A stretch of 64,000 bases of DNA from DATBVX01 sp963724625 (lineage in GTDB: Bacteria; Pseudomonadota; Gammaproteobacteria; Steroidobacterales; Steroidobacteraceae): NCBI GenBank assembly GCA_963724625.1, contig CAVRVO010000004.1, positions 340,732 to 404,731 on the forward strand. Direction: 5' to 3'. The notes under the pieces were generated by a model. That model was not told where the DNA came from. It worked only from the letters and a program-made list of their open reading frames with translations, and made no database searches. Positions 35,101 through 44,059 of the stretch are shown one piece after another. The position numbers were made by a program, and so were the translations under genes. Each line of letters opens with the position of its first letter. Within the stretch, counting starts at the first letter, position 1.

Positions 35101-35438
35101 TCTTTCGCCACGCGTTTCTTAGCGTCGTCAGCAGGCTCGCAGTCCTGGCGCCAGCACCGAGTTATCGTGGGCGCTCTCTATAGAGGCATCCTCTCACAAG
35201 TGGAACGTGCCCAACTATGTTCCGGACAATACCTTGGAGCAGCAACGCCAGGTGTGTCGCGCGCATAAGTTTGGATCGGCTGCCGCGGGCTGCCGAGGTG
35301 GGACCGAGCTTCAGGCCGCGCGATCAAAGGGCCGGTGCACGCGCGCGCAACAGCTTGCCGACGAGCTCGAGTTCATTTGCCGATGCAGGAGTGCTCAAGT
35401 GACCGATTCGCGCACCAACGCCACCCGCGTCATGTCCC
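35101..35438. other. 338-bp gap without a supportable gene
   Basis: No intact gene is seen. Just past the stop of the PAS-containing gene, on its strand, other frames read protein-like for two short stretches (EPYTLRDMTRVALVRESV, then STPASANELELVGKLL), ending near 35330. This could mean that gene once ran about 40 residues further and has lost its tail to indels, but the evidence is thin. The right part should hold the deacetylase promoter. Confidence 0.4.
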
Positions 35439-37244
35439 TCAACGTGTAAGGTTCAAGCTCGAGAGGCTCACTTCTCTTGCAGCTCCCATAACCTCTGCGC
35501 GCTTACGGTCCGTGATGTCTCGATTGACCTCGAGCACCAGCCATCGCCCGTTTCGCTGAGACATGAGGGAAAGTCGGCCTTCGACTTCCAGGTTGCGGCC
35601 ATCGCGCGTCGTGTGGCTCAGCTCACCCACCCACACGCCGTAGCGGGCCAGCATCGACTCGAGCTCTTTGACGGACTTTCGGGAGATGGTTCGCAAGAGA
35701 TCGTGCGTGACTCTCCCTTGCGCCTCCTTCCGGCTGTACCCGTAGAGCTGCTCGGCGGCCTGATTCCAGTACAGGATGCCGGCGCCTTCCATTTCCCAGA
35801 TGATGATTGCGTCGTTCGTGTGCTCGAGGAGCTCGGAATGCCACCATGGGTTCTCCGTGGTAGGCGCGGCACCCTGCAGCCCCAGCGAGACCTTGGAATT
35901 TACCAGCCCCGCTTCACCTGGAACCAGCGTCTCGTAGATGCGGGTCATGCGTTCGGCAGCCGCTTCCGCTCGCAGGTCGCGTGCCGCGAGACGCGCGTTC
36001 TCAGACAGCATCGCAAGGCGCTGTGGATTGGATGCCAGTTCCACCATTGCATCCGCAAGCTGCGTGATGTCGCCAATGGGCACCTTGATGCCGCTCTGAT
36101 ATCTGTCAACCAGTTCGGCGGGCTCTCCGATGTCGGTAACGATGTGCGGACGGCCGTAGGCCATCGCATCGACAAGACTCGCTGAGCTGAACCGAATACT
36201 CTCGAAAGGCGCAACCAGCACGTCGCTTGCCTGATAGTAGAGCTCGGCATGATCGAATGCTTCGGCAAGGATTACCGAGTCACCCAATCCGAGGCTCATG
36301 ATGAGGTCGTTCGTGCGCTGGACCATCGCGCGGGGGTCGCGTACCCAATCTAAATCCTCATACCCCCTTGGCAGGCGGTGGTAACGCGTCGGTTTGTAGA
36401 TGATCGCTAGCTTGACGTGCGGGACACGCCGGCGCGCCTGTGAGAAAGCGGTCAGCAGCGCTTCGTTGCCCCGCTCCGGGCCTAGCTTGGTCACTGCCGC
36501 GAAGAGGAAATCGGTTCCGAGATCAAGGCTGCGTCGCGCGGCCACGCGATCTATCTGATCTCGCATTTGTAGCTGGCGAGGTGCGATAGCGTGGGGCAGG
36601 ATCTCGAGGCGGTTGCCTGGGACCCCGCGTGTGTCGCGCATGTAGTCGCGGCACATTGCAGATGGCGCGAGACCTTTGCCGGTGGAACCGGCGAGGAGTC
36701 TGTCCAGCACACGCAGATAGAACGGATATGGAAAATACACCTGCGTATCGAAATCGTGAATTATCGTGGGGATGCCTTTGACCTTGCCGATAACGCGACC
36801 GAATGTGGACGATGCGTAGCAGAACAGATGCATGACGTCGATGTCGTGTTCATCGCACAGTCGGGCAATATGCAGGAGGGTCCGCGGATCGTACTTGCCT
36901 AGCCCGAGCGTCTGGACAGGATGGCCAGATACCTCGAACACATTTCGCACTTCGGGGCTTGAACGCAGAAAATACGGGAATATGCGCACCCTTTGTGGAT
37001 CGAAGCTCGGGATGACTTCCATGAACAATCGACCGCCACCATGCAGGCTGCCGTCATAGCAGACGTGGTCGATGAGCCACAGGACATTCAGGGTGCGCGT
37101 AGACGATTCCGTTTTAGTTCTTTTTGACTTCGAGCCAAGTGTTAACGACTCGAGTCGTGCACGCATCGAGCGAGAAGTATGCGACACCGAATCCTTAACC
37201 GCACCACGATTGTTGACATAGTACGCGCCGAAATTCTGTGGCAC
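35439..37244 (-). CDS. GT4 glycosyltransferase fused to a C-terminal PAS domain
   Basis: A 601-residue fusion. Residues about 50-430 are a GT-B, family-4 type glycosyltransferase: LNVLWLIDHVCYDGSLHGGG, donor-side YQASDVLVAPFESIRFSSASLVDAMAYGRP (location only), and a C-terminal helix. After a linker, residues 465-585 form a PAS domain (SELLEHTNDAIIIWEME, YWNQAAEQLYGYS) with its PAC end (VNRDITDRKRAE). It then stops without a kinase or GGDEF output, so the sensor appears attached directly to a transferase. GTG at 37244 gives the longest form, ATG at 37166 a shorter one. Isolated gene in the glycan island, possibly followed by a damaged tail. Confidence 0.85.
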   Translation of the reverse strand: MPQNFGAYYVNNRGAVKDSVSHTSRSMRARLESLTLGSKSKRTKTESSTRTLNVLWLIDHVCYDGSLHGGGRLFMEVIPSFDPQRVRIFPYFLRSSPEVRNVFEVSGHPVQTLGLGKYDPRTLLHIARLCDEHDIDVMHLFCYASSTFGRVIGKVKGIPTIIHDFDTQVYFPYPFYLRVLDRLLAGSTGKGLAPSAMCRDYMRDTRGVPGNRLEILPHAIAPRQLQMRDQIDRVAARRSLDLGTDFLFAAVTKLGPERGNEALLTAFSQARRRVPHVKLAIIYKPTRYHRLPRGYEDLDWVRDPRAMVQRTNDLIMSLGLGDSVILAEAFDHAELYYQASDVLVAPFESIRFSSASLVDAMAYGRPHIVTDIGEPAELVDRYQSGIKVPIGDITQLADAMVELASNPQRLAMLSENARLAARDLRAEAAAERMTRIYETLVPGEAGLVNSKVSLGLQGAAPTTENPWWHSELLEHTNDAIIIWEMEGAGILYWNQAAEQLYGYSRKEAQGRVTHDLLRTISRKSVKELESMLARYGVWVGELSHTTRDGRNLEVEGRLSLMSQRNGRWLVLEVNRDITDRKRAEVMGAAREVSLSSLNLTR

Positions 37245-37287
37245 CGACTCTTGCGACTTGGTTCGCTTTATTAACTGGAATTAATGT

Positions 37288-37331
37288 TGCGTAGCGTCTG
37301 TGCGCGAACGCTCAATGGATCGCGCTACGCA
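37288..37331. repeat. Inverted repeat between two glycosyltransferase genes
   Basis: TGCGTAGCG (37288) and CGCTACGCA (37323) form a perfect 9-bp inverted repeat with a 26-base gap. Nearby, at 37366-37387 and inside the last codons of the GT4 pseudogene, is a second perfect 9-bp hairpin (CGAAGCCGC, GTCG loop, GCGGCTTCG). They may terminate the GT4 transcript or regulate the next gene. Confidence 0.4.
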
Positions 37332-37353
37332 GTATCTGACAGCTCTATGTGAG

Positions 37354-38506
37354 CTATGCGTGCGGCGAAGCCGCGTCGGCGGCTTCGTCGTAGCACTGCA
37401 TGAGTCGTTCGACGTGAGTGTCGAGACTGAACTTTTCCGCCGCGACAATACCGTGGCTACCGTACTCCCTCAGGCGCTGTCGATCATGCAATAGCGAGAC
37501 GACCGCATCGACAAACGCACCCTGGTCGCCGGGCTTGACGAGTCGACCGTCGGCCCCATCGTCGACTACCTCTGGCAGCCCGCCGACAGCAAATCCCACT
37601 ACGGCTCTGCCGGCTGCCAGCGCCTCGATTGCAGCGTATCCCAGCCCTTCATGGGGGGAAGGCATCACAACCAGATCCGAAGCCATCAGGAGTTTCTGGT
37701 ACATCGTTTCGGTGCCCGAGAAAGCACACGCGTTCCTGGATCCCCAGCTCTTTTGCCAGCGCCTGGCACGCGGGGAGTTCAGGTCCATCGCCAGCGAGCA
37801 ACAGGACGACATCGGAGAGACGTTGCGCGATCAGCCGCATCATCTCGAGCATCTGCCGATGACCCTTGTCAGGGTACATGCGTGCAACCATCGCAATAAC
37901 GTTGCTTTCGTGAGAAATGCCCAGTGCGTCTCTGATCCGAACCCCGGAATCACGGGGCACATTGCGAATCTCATCCAGTCGAATACCGTTATGCACGACT
38001 CGCACGCGATCGGGTCGAACGTGATATCCCCGTATTGCGACTTCGCCCACTGCTTGCGATACACAGACCCCGAGATCCGATGGCCGCGCGAAAGCTCGAT
38101 GTAGAATGCTCAGCAACGCGCCCGGATATCCAAAGTCGTGAATATGCACGATGGCTCCGGCGTGAACCTTTCGGGACACTATCCGCGCGGCGAGCGTGGC
38201 CTTTAGCCCGCATGCGTGCACGATGCGGCAGCGGTGCTGCCTTGCAATGGTTGCAACTCGCATCAGGACGAGAGGGTCCCACTTCCGAGCCGAGAGAAAC
38301 GTGGGCTCTATACCGTGCTCGCGCAGCTCATCCGCGGCCGGGTGCGGCTCGCGAAGGAAGCACGCTTTCAGATTGATGCCCTTTGCGGCCAGGGCAGGAA
38401 GGACCTGAAGAAAATAGGTCGTGACGCCGTGAGCCACACCAGCTGAGTAGCCGAGATGATCACCCATGATCAATACGGGTGGAACATTGCGGCGCATGGT
38501 TGTCAA
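37354..38506 (-). pseudogene. GT4 glycosyltransferase, single frameshift
   Basis: A 380-residue-scale GT4 protein split into two frames. The upstream part (38506-37700) begins near VPPVLIMGDHLGYSAGVAHGV and carries the first Rossmann half and the start of the second (VAMVARMYPDKGH-type, AGDGPEL, CFLGHRNDV). The remaining part, QKLLMASDLVVMPSPHEGLG and the donor site EALAAGRAVVGFAVGGLPEV, is in another frame from about 37700. Deleting one C in the codon run for NDV(P)QKL joins them. Start TTG 38506 overlaps the amidohydrolase stop; ATG at 38497 is an alternative. Confidence 0.8.
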
Positions 38507-39984
38507 TCCGATCGCTGACGCTGCGGAGGAATAGACGCTTCGTGGTCTACATCGGCGAGCCTGGCTTCGATGGCTGCATCAGTGGGTATAAGACGCTGGG
38601 CGTTCAGTACGTATATCTTCTCCAACACATCCTTCGGCAGGTCAATTCCGTAGACACGCCACCGTCCCTGCTTCGTCAGATCCGCTTCCGGGTACTCGAT
38701 ATATTCGTTATCGGTCTCCAGGAACTCCTCGTAACTTCTGTACATGCGCTCCGGCGTCCAGCCCTTCTCTGGTGTCAGCCCATAGCCGCCGTCCGTGCCG
38801 AACAGGATGCGATCTTGATACCGGATGAAAAAGCGCCGGGCGGTGTACGGCTGTCGGCCCAACTCCTGGACGACTGACGACATGTCGACGTAATAGTTCG
38901 GATATTTATCGAGCAGGTAGGCAACGTACTTGAGGTCTTCTGGATTCATGCCCATGTGGGCAGCGATGAAGTTTGTACCCGGATGGCGAGCGATGAGGCG
39001 TTCGCGCTGCTTCATCAGGGCCTCGTGAGTCGGGTGTCCGGGGCCGTATAAGCTGAACTGGGTGTGCTCGATCAGCTCTTCGAGTCGCTCGTTGTGTTGA
39101 TCGATCGGTGTATAGAAAGCTGCGGGTTCTCCGGTGTGGATGAGCACCGGCATACCAAGCTTGCCTGCCAGTACCCACAGCGGATCAAGCCGTGCGTCGT
39201 CAATGGGCACCAGCGCGCCGCTCGCATCGACCTGCCCGAGTCCGAATGACTTGCTCTCCTTCACGCCCCGCGCACCCATGCGCACGGCTTTCTTGATCCA
39301 CTCCAGCTGTTGTTCAACGCCGCCTTTCCGCTGGAGCGCAGCCGGGTCCGGCTTCACAAACAAGATGAAGCGGTCCGGATACTTGTCCCGAAACGTGGTT
39401 GCGAAGTGCTCGAACACCCCGGGAGTACCCCCGAGGTTTACCAGCTTCGCTATGCCTGCCGCGTCCATCGCCTGGACCAGACGCTCCGGCGTTATGGATG
39501 GTGAGAGAGACTCGAGGTGAAAGTGAACATCAATGGCGGGGAAGGCCGCGCTTGTTACGGGCTTACGGTCTACGATAAGCGTGGAGCGCGGCTGGTATCT
39601 GGAGAGGGCAATATCGTTGCCGAGCAGGATGGCGGCACCGTCGCGCACTCGGGCAGCGCTGAAGAGGTCGGCGCGCGGGTAACGCTGCTGAAACTCATAC
39701 GCTCCCAAGGTAGCTACTGTCAGAAAGATGACGGCGATACACGCTGCGAACAGCCCGTACCGTCGACGTGGCAAGAGCCAGACAGTGACGGCAATCGCGA
39801 GTGCAACCCCACCCAAGGACACCAACAGTGTGTGGGACAGCACACTGCTAGCGAATCTGTGCTGTTGCAGGCGTGCGAAGAACTCGGTCAGTGGCAGGTT
39901 CAGTAGCAGGATTATGAAAAATACACATGCGACGATTGAAACTGTAGCGACTGTTCGAACAGCAAAGCGCGGACGTACTGGCAT
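38503..39984 (-). CDS. Amidohydrolase-2 family enzyme with N-terminal membrane anchor
   Basis: A protein of about 493 residues. Three hydrophobic helices occupy the first 100 residues; a TIM-barrel amidohydrolase (PF04909-like) follows, with the metal motif DVHFH near residue 155, MPVLIHTGEP, NFIAAHMG and RILFGTDGG for the later ligands. With three helices and an N-in start the catalytic domain would lie in the periplasm, though topology is a prediction. Amidohydrolases of this type are normally soluble. Substrate unknown. ATG at 39984 used; GTG at 39990 is possible. Translationally coupled to the GT4 pseudogene and divergent from the epimerase gene 73 bases away. Confidence 0.8.
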   Translation of the reverse strand: MPVRPRFAVRTVATVSIVACVFFIILLLNLPLTEFFARLQQHRFASSVLSHTLLVSLGGVALAIAVTVWLLPRRRYGLFAACIAVIFLTVATLGAYEFQQRYPRADLFSAARVRDGAAILLGNDIALSRYQPRSTLIVDRKPVTSAAFPAIDVHFHLESLSPSITPERLVQAMDAAGIAKLVNLGGTPGVFEHFATTFRDKYPDRFILFVKPDPAALQRKGGVEQQLEWIKKAVRMGARGVKESKSFGLGQVDASGALVPIDDARLDPLWVLAGKLGMPVLIHTGEPAAFYTPIDQHNERLEELIEHTQFSLYGPGHPTHEALMKQRERLIARHPGTNFIAAHMGMNPEDLKYVAYLLDKYPNYYVDMSSVVQELGRQPYTARRFFIRYQDRILFGTDGGYGLTPEKGWTPERMYRSYEEFLETDNEYIEYPEADLTKQGRWRVYGIDLPKDVLEKIYVLNAQRLIPTDAAIEARLADVDHEASIPPQRQRSD

Positions 39985-40057
39985 AGACACGTAGGATCAT
40001 TGGAGCAGTGATGATTGTCCAGCGACTGCGGCTGATCGACTCCGGGGCGAGTTGGCC

Positions 40058-41050
40058 ATGAAATGCCTCGTGACGGGTGCCACGGGCTTCACGGGCAGCC
40101 AACTTGCTCGCAAGCTTGCGCAACGGGGCCATCACGTCCGTGCTCTGGTTCGGCCTGGTAGTGCAACCGCTGAGCTGGCGCAAGCGGGCGTGGAAATCTA
40201 CGAGGGTCAGCTGACGAGTCGCAATGACGTCATTGCGGCGGCCGTCGACTGCGAGCAGATATTTCACATCGCGGCGGTGTTTCGGACGGCAGGCCACCCG
40301 GACAGCTACTATCGCACTGTGAACGTTGGCGGGACCGTGAATGTGCTCGAGGCAGCCCGTCGGCACGGTTGCGAGCGCGTCGTGCACTGTTCCACCGGCG
40401 GGGTTCACGGTCACGTCGAACATCCCCCCGCAGACGAAACCTATCGCGTGCATCCTGACGATATCTATCAAGTGACCAAGCTGGAAGCCGAGATGGAAGC
40501 CGCAGCCGCGATCCGCCGCGGACAGCCGGTAACCATTTTCCGACCCGGGGCAATCTATGGAGAGGGTGATCTGCGATTCCTGAAGCTCTTTCGGTCCATC
40601 CAGCAGCGCCATTTCGTCATGATTGGCTCCGGCGAAGTCCGACTGCACATGGTGCACGTCGATGACCTGGTGCAGGGCATCATGCTATGCGGGTCGCGAG
40701 CAGAGGCGCTGGGCGAAACGTTCTTGCTTGCGGGGCCTGAGGCTCCCACGCTGAATGAGGTCGTGGCGTTGGCGGCGTTGACCATGGGAGTGCCACGTCC
40801 CACTCTGCACATCCCCGTTTGGCCGGTGTATGCCGCGGCCTGGCTCTGCGAGATGGTATGCGTTCCGTTGCGAGTCGACCCGCCACTACATCGGCGCCGG
40901 GTGGGCTTCTTCACCCACCATCGTGAGTTCGACATTTCAAAGGCGCGGCGCCTCCTCGGCTTTGCGCCCGAGATTTCGGTATCGGACGGAATCGCGCGTA
41001 CGGTGCGTTGGTACGTGGAGAGTGGCTACCTGGCGCCCGCTATTAGATGA
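40058..41050 (+). CDS. NAD-dependent epimerase/dehydratase (copy 1)
   Basis: Extended SDR enzyme, 330 residues, HpnA-like. NAD-binding motif GATGFTGSQLARKLAQRG at the N-terminus, the catalytic YQVTK tetrad (Tyr and Lys near 140-144) and the FRPGAIYGEGD segment. Acts on a nucleotide sugar or a similar substrate. Clearly paralogous to the enzyme at 43082-44059 over its whole length, with shared GSGEVRLHMVHVDDLVQGI / GSGDVLYQMTYVDDLVQGI. ATG at 40058; the only plus-strand gene in this stretch, overlapping the convergent GT4 gene by eight bases. Confidence 0.88.
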   Translation: MKCLVTGATGFTGSQLARKLAQRGHHVRALVRPGSATAELAQAGVEIYEGQLTSRNDVIAAAVDCEQIFHIAAVFRTAGHPDSYYRTVNVGGTVNVLEAARRHGCERVVHCSTGGVHGHVEHPPADETYRVHPDDIYQVTKLEAEMEAAAAIRRGQPVTIFRPGAIYGEGDLRFLKLFRSIQQRHFVMIGSGEVRLHMVHVDDLVQGIMLCGSRAEALGETFLLAGPEAPTLNEVVALAALTMGVPRPTLHIPVWPVYAAAWLCEMVCVPLRVDPPLHRRRVGFFTHHREFDISKARRLLGFAPEISVSDGIARTVRWYVESGYLAPAIR

Positions 41051-42242
41051 GAAAGGCGCACATCTCCTCAACAGGCGACCACAGGCACGCCAAGACCAGC
41101 GAGAGCCTGCCGTAGGCACGTTGCAAGGTGTGCCGAAACGCCGATACCGAGTACTGGCGCTCGACCTTCTCGAGAGCTGCGCTCCCAAGCCGACGTCGAT
41201 GTTCCAGATCCCCCGCCAGCCTCTGTAGGCCGATTCCGAAAGCATCCACACTGGGAGACACAAGCTCAGCGCAGGTGGAATCGAGCGCCTGGGCATGCGA
41301 TCGGATATTAGTCGCGAGGATCGCCTTTCCGGCTTGCATGTATGAATAGATCTTCATCGGGGTGTTCTCACCGAGAACGCGCGGTGAAACGAGTACGTCC
41401 GCCTGCTCCAGATAACCGCGAAGGGTCGAGACTGGACGCGGACCGATAAAATGCACCTGTCTGTCGATCGACAAAGCCTGGGCGCGCAGTCGATATTCGG
41501 CGACGTGGGAGTTCTGTCCCCCAATCACTACCAGACGTACATTCTTGGCGGTGGAGGCCGCGACGGCCTCCAGCAGCAAGTCTATTCCTTGGTAGTGCTC
41601 AAGGTTGCCCACGTAAAGCGCGAGCACGGCATCGGCCCCCACCAGGGAGCGCAAGTCCTCGATGGGTTCATCTGCATGCCCTTCGCTGATCGGCACATCG
41701 GGGAGAACGACGACGCGTTCGCTTCCCACCCACGGCCGCACTTTCGCCGCCAGATCCTCGCACACCGCGAACACGAGGCTTGACCGCCGCACCGCAAGCT
41801 TCTCAAAAAGACGCAGGAAACCGCGCAGGGGACGCAACGATCGCCACTTGTCGGTGAGCTGATCGACCAGGGACGAATCCATGTCATAGATCAGTTTTCG
41901 GCGCGCAAAAAGGTTGATGATGACAGCCGGAAAGATCGCTTCTTCCACGGCGTGCACGACGTCATAACTGTTCTTGAACAGCGTGCTAATCAGCCGCGGA
42001 ATCAGCCAGCAATCGCACACGATCTTTTGCCAGGAGATCCCGATCGGGATGCTGTGCACCCCCGGCGGCCTGCCGGCGCGGATCAGGCGCAACCGCGGCA
42101 CCACTATGTCTTCGCCCTCATGGTAGACGAGCAGGTCCACGTTGTGTCCAAAACTGCAGAGGGTTTCTGCAAGCAGACGGACCGCAATGGGTGTGCCGCG
42201 TTCCTGGTAGAAGGGTTGGGGTGCAATCAGGAGAATCTTCAT
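41043..42242 (-). CDS. GT4 glycosyltransferase (copy A)
   Basis: A 399-residue GT-B transferase. N-terminal APQPFYQERGTPIAVR acceptor loop, HAVEEAIFP, YDMDSSLVDQL; in the donor domain YVGNLEHYQGIDLLLEA and SPRVLGENTPMKIYSYMQAGKAI. It is a paralogue of the transferase at 47435-48613, sharing these motifs almost residue for residue. Last gene of the seven-gene run; its ATG overlaps the methyltransferase stop (ATGA). Confidence 0.9.
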   Translation of the reverse strand: MKILLIAPQPFYQERGTPIAVRLLAETLCSFGHNVDLLVYHEGEDIVVPRLRLIRAGRPPGVHSIPIGISWQKIVCDCWLIPRLISTLFKNSYDVVHAVEEAIFPAVIINLFARRKLIYDMDSSLVDQLTDKWRSLRPLRGFLRLFEKLAVRRSSLVFAVCEDLAAKVRPWVGSERVVVLPDVPISEGHADEPIEDLRSLVGADAVLALYVGNLEHYQGIDLLLEAVAASTAKNVRLVVIGGQNSHVAEYRLRAQALSIDRQVHFIGPRPVSTLRGYLEQADVLVSPRVLGENTPMKIYSYMQAGKAILATNIRSHAQALDSTCAELVSPSVDAFGIGLQRLAGDLEHRRRLGSAALEKVERQYSVSAFRHTLQRAYGRLSLVLACLWSPVEEMCAFLI

Positions 42243-43048
42243 AGTGTCCGTCCTCTGGAGTTCCGGATTCGATCGACCCGCAAGATGACAGGCGAGCCTG
42301 CTAACGCCGTGAGGCCCACACTGCGAAACACTGCTTCCGCAGCACGGAATGGCAACGCGCCGCGCCCGAGCCTATGGACTGCCATCGGCATGAAGAACTG
42401 CTTGACTTCGCGCTCCTGCCCGAACCCGTGGCGCGCGAACTCCGCCATCAGTTCGTTACGGCTGAAGCTCAGGTACGGCCGAGTATTGCCTTCGAGGGAC
42501 TTCTTCAGGCCAAACAGCATCGGTGTGAATGCATTGAGTGCGAACTTGCTCGGATGGTCGATGACTACTGTGCGCCGCGCCACCCGGCACATTTCGCCCA
42601 GGAGGCGTGGCCAATCATCGACGTGAGAGACGAGCCTTACGGCTGCTACGAGATCGAAACTGCGGTCAGCTACCGGCAGCGCAAAGAGGCTGCCGCGCAG
42701 GAAAGCGCAGTCTTGCTTGCCGTGCAGTTCCCGCAAATTGCTGGCGCACGTATCGTCGCTGCCGTGTACCGTGACCTGCCAGCCCATCGAGCGCAGCGGA
42801 TCGACCAACTGGCCGTGGCCACCGCCGACATCCAACGCCGTGCCCGGCTCGAGACCCCTTAATATCCGTCGAACCGAGCAGGCCTGCACGTCGAGCAGGT
42901 ATTCCCCCGCGGGCCCGCTGAAACGACGAGCATAGTCAGCGGAGGACGTCTCTACGTCCGGTGCCGCGGGGGCGCTGACCATAGGCACAGTACTCACAGC
43001 AACTCCCAATCGTGCAGGCGCGGATCCGAGGACTCTTGACCATATCAC
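42239..43048 (-). CDS. SAM-dependent class I methyltransferase
   Basis: About 247-269 residues depending on start. Motif I ALDVGGGHGQLVDPL and the later FDLVAAVRLVSHVDDWPRLL and VVIDHPSK segments match methyltransferase family 11. It probably methylates a sugar, lipid carrier or small intermediate of this locus. ATG at 42982 is as likely as the longer start at 43048. Fused by overlap to the GT4 gene downstream. Confidence 0.85.
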   Translation of the reverse strand: MIWSRVLGSAPARLGVAVSTVPMVSAPAAPDVETSSADYARRFSGPAGEYLLDVQACSVRRILRGLEPGTALDVGGGHGQLVDPLRSMGWQVTVHGSDDTCASNLRELHGKQDCAFLRGSLFALPVADRSFDLVAAVRLVSHVDDWPRLLGEMCRVARRTVVIDHPSKFALNAFTPMLFGLKKSLEGNTRPYLSFSRNELMAEFARHGFGQEREVKQFFMPMAVHRLGRGALPFRAAEAVFRSVGLTALAGSPVILRVDRIRNSRGRTL

Positions 43049-43081
43049 GATGAGGAATCTGGTGTCCCGGCAAGCGGTGGA

Positions 43082-44059
43082 TTAGCTCCAGCCGGCAGTG
43101 CGGTACCACTCGAACGTTGTCCGCAGCCCCTCGTCGAGATCCATGCGCGGCTGATAGCCGAGTTCCCGCTGCGCCTTTGCGATCGAGAATGCACGATTCT
43201 TCAGGAAGAAATCGAGTCGCCTCGGATAGAGGGGAGGCTCGATACCCAGCGGCTTGCAGAGCCATTCGCAGATTGTGGCTGCAACCATCAGCGGCGGTAC
43301 CGGGATGTGCCCCCGCTTGATCGGGGTACCCACGGCTCGACTCACCGCGTCGGTAAGCTCGCGAATCGTCGTATAGCGCGACCCGCCAAGAATGTACGTA
43401 TGCCCGAGTGCGCGGGGATGCTCGCCGCAGAGAATGATGCCTTGGACGAGATCGTCGACGTAAGTCATCTGATAGAGGACATCTCCGCTGCCGATCATGC
43501 GAAACGTGCCGTCATGGATGGTCTTGAACAGCTTGAGGAACCGCCGATCGCCCGGCCCATAGATGCCCAGGGGACGAAAGATGACACCACGAAGTCCCGC
43601 TGCGATCCGATCACGCACCAGTACCTCGCCTTCGACTTTGGTCCTCTGATAGATGTCGCCCGGTGCAAAAGGCGCGCTCTCGTCTGCAGGAATCTGTCTG
43701 ACGTCACCATGCACGCCGACGGTGCTGCAATGGACCAGCCGCCCCGCCTCACCACGCTCGACGGCATCGGCTACATTCTTCGTCCCGCCAACATTGATCC
43801 GTCGGTAGTACTCGTCAGGATGCTTTGCCTCGCGGTAAACCGCGGCAATGTGATAGACAACGTCGCAGCGGTCTGCGGCGCGTCGTACCGCATCCGCATC
43901 GGTAAGATCGCCGGCAACGGCGAGAATGCCCTCGCGCTCCAGACTTACAGCCTTCGCCGGATCGCGCACAAGCGCCCTGACTTCATGGCCGCGGTTCTTG
44001 AGCGCTCGCGCAAGATGCCCACCCGTGAAGCCCGTCGCACCGGTCACCATGACGCGCAT
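43082..44059 (-). CDS. NAD-dependent epimerase/dehydratase (copy 2)
   Basis: Extended SDR of 325 residues with GATGFTGGHLARALKNRG, YQRTK catalytic motif and FRPLGIYGPGD. Paralogue of the plus-strand enzyme at 40058. The ATG at 44059 is chosen because it overlaps the preceding stop as TGATG, the same coupling seen elsewhere in the run. Likely makes an epimerised or dehydrated sugar for the glycan. Confidence 0.9.
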   Translation of the reverse strand: MRVMVTGATGFTGGHLARALKNRGHEVRALVRDPAKAVSLEREGILAVAGDLTDADAVRRAADRCDVVYHIAAVYREAKHPDEYYRRINVGGTKNVADAVERGEAGRLVHCSTVGVHGDVRQIPADESAPFAPGDIYQRTKVEGEVLVRDRIAAGLRGVIFRPLGIYGPGDRRFLKLFKTIHDGTFRMIGSGDVLYQMTYVDDLVQGIILCGEHPRALGHTYILGGSRYTTIRELTDAVSRAVGTPIKRGHIPVPPLMVAATICEWLCKPLGIEPPLYPRRLDFFLKNRAFSIAKAQRELGYQPRMDLDEGLRTTFEWYRTAGWS

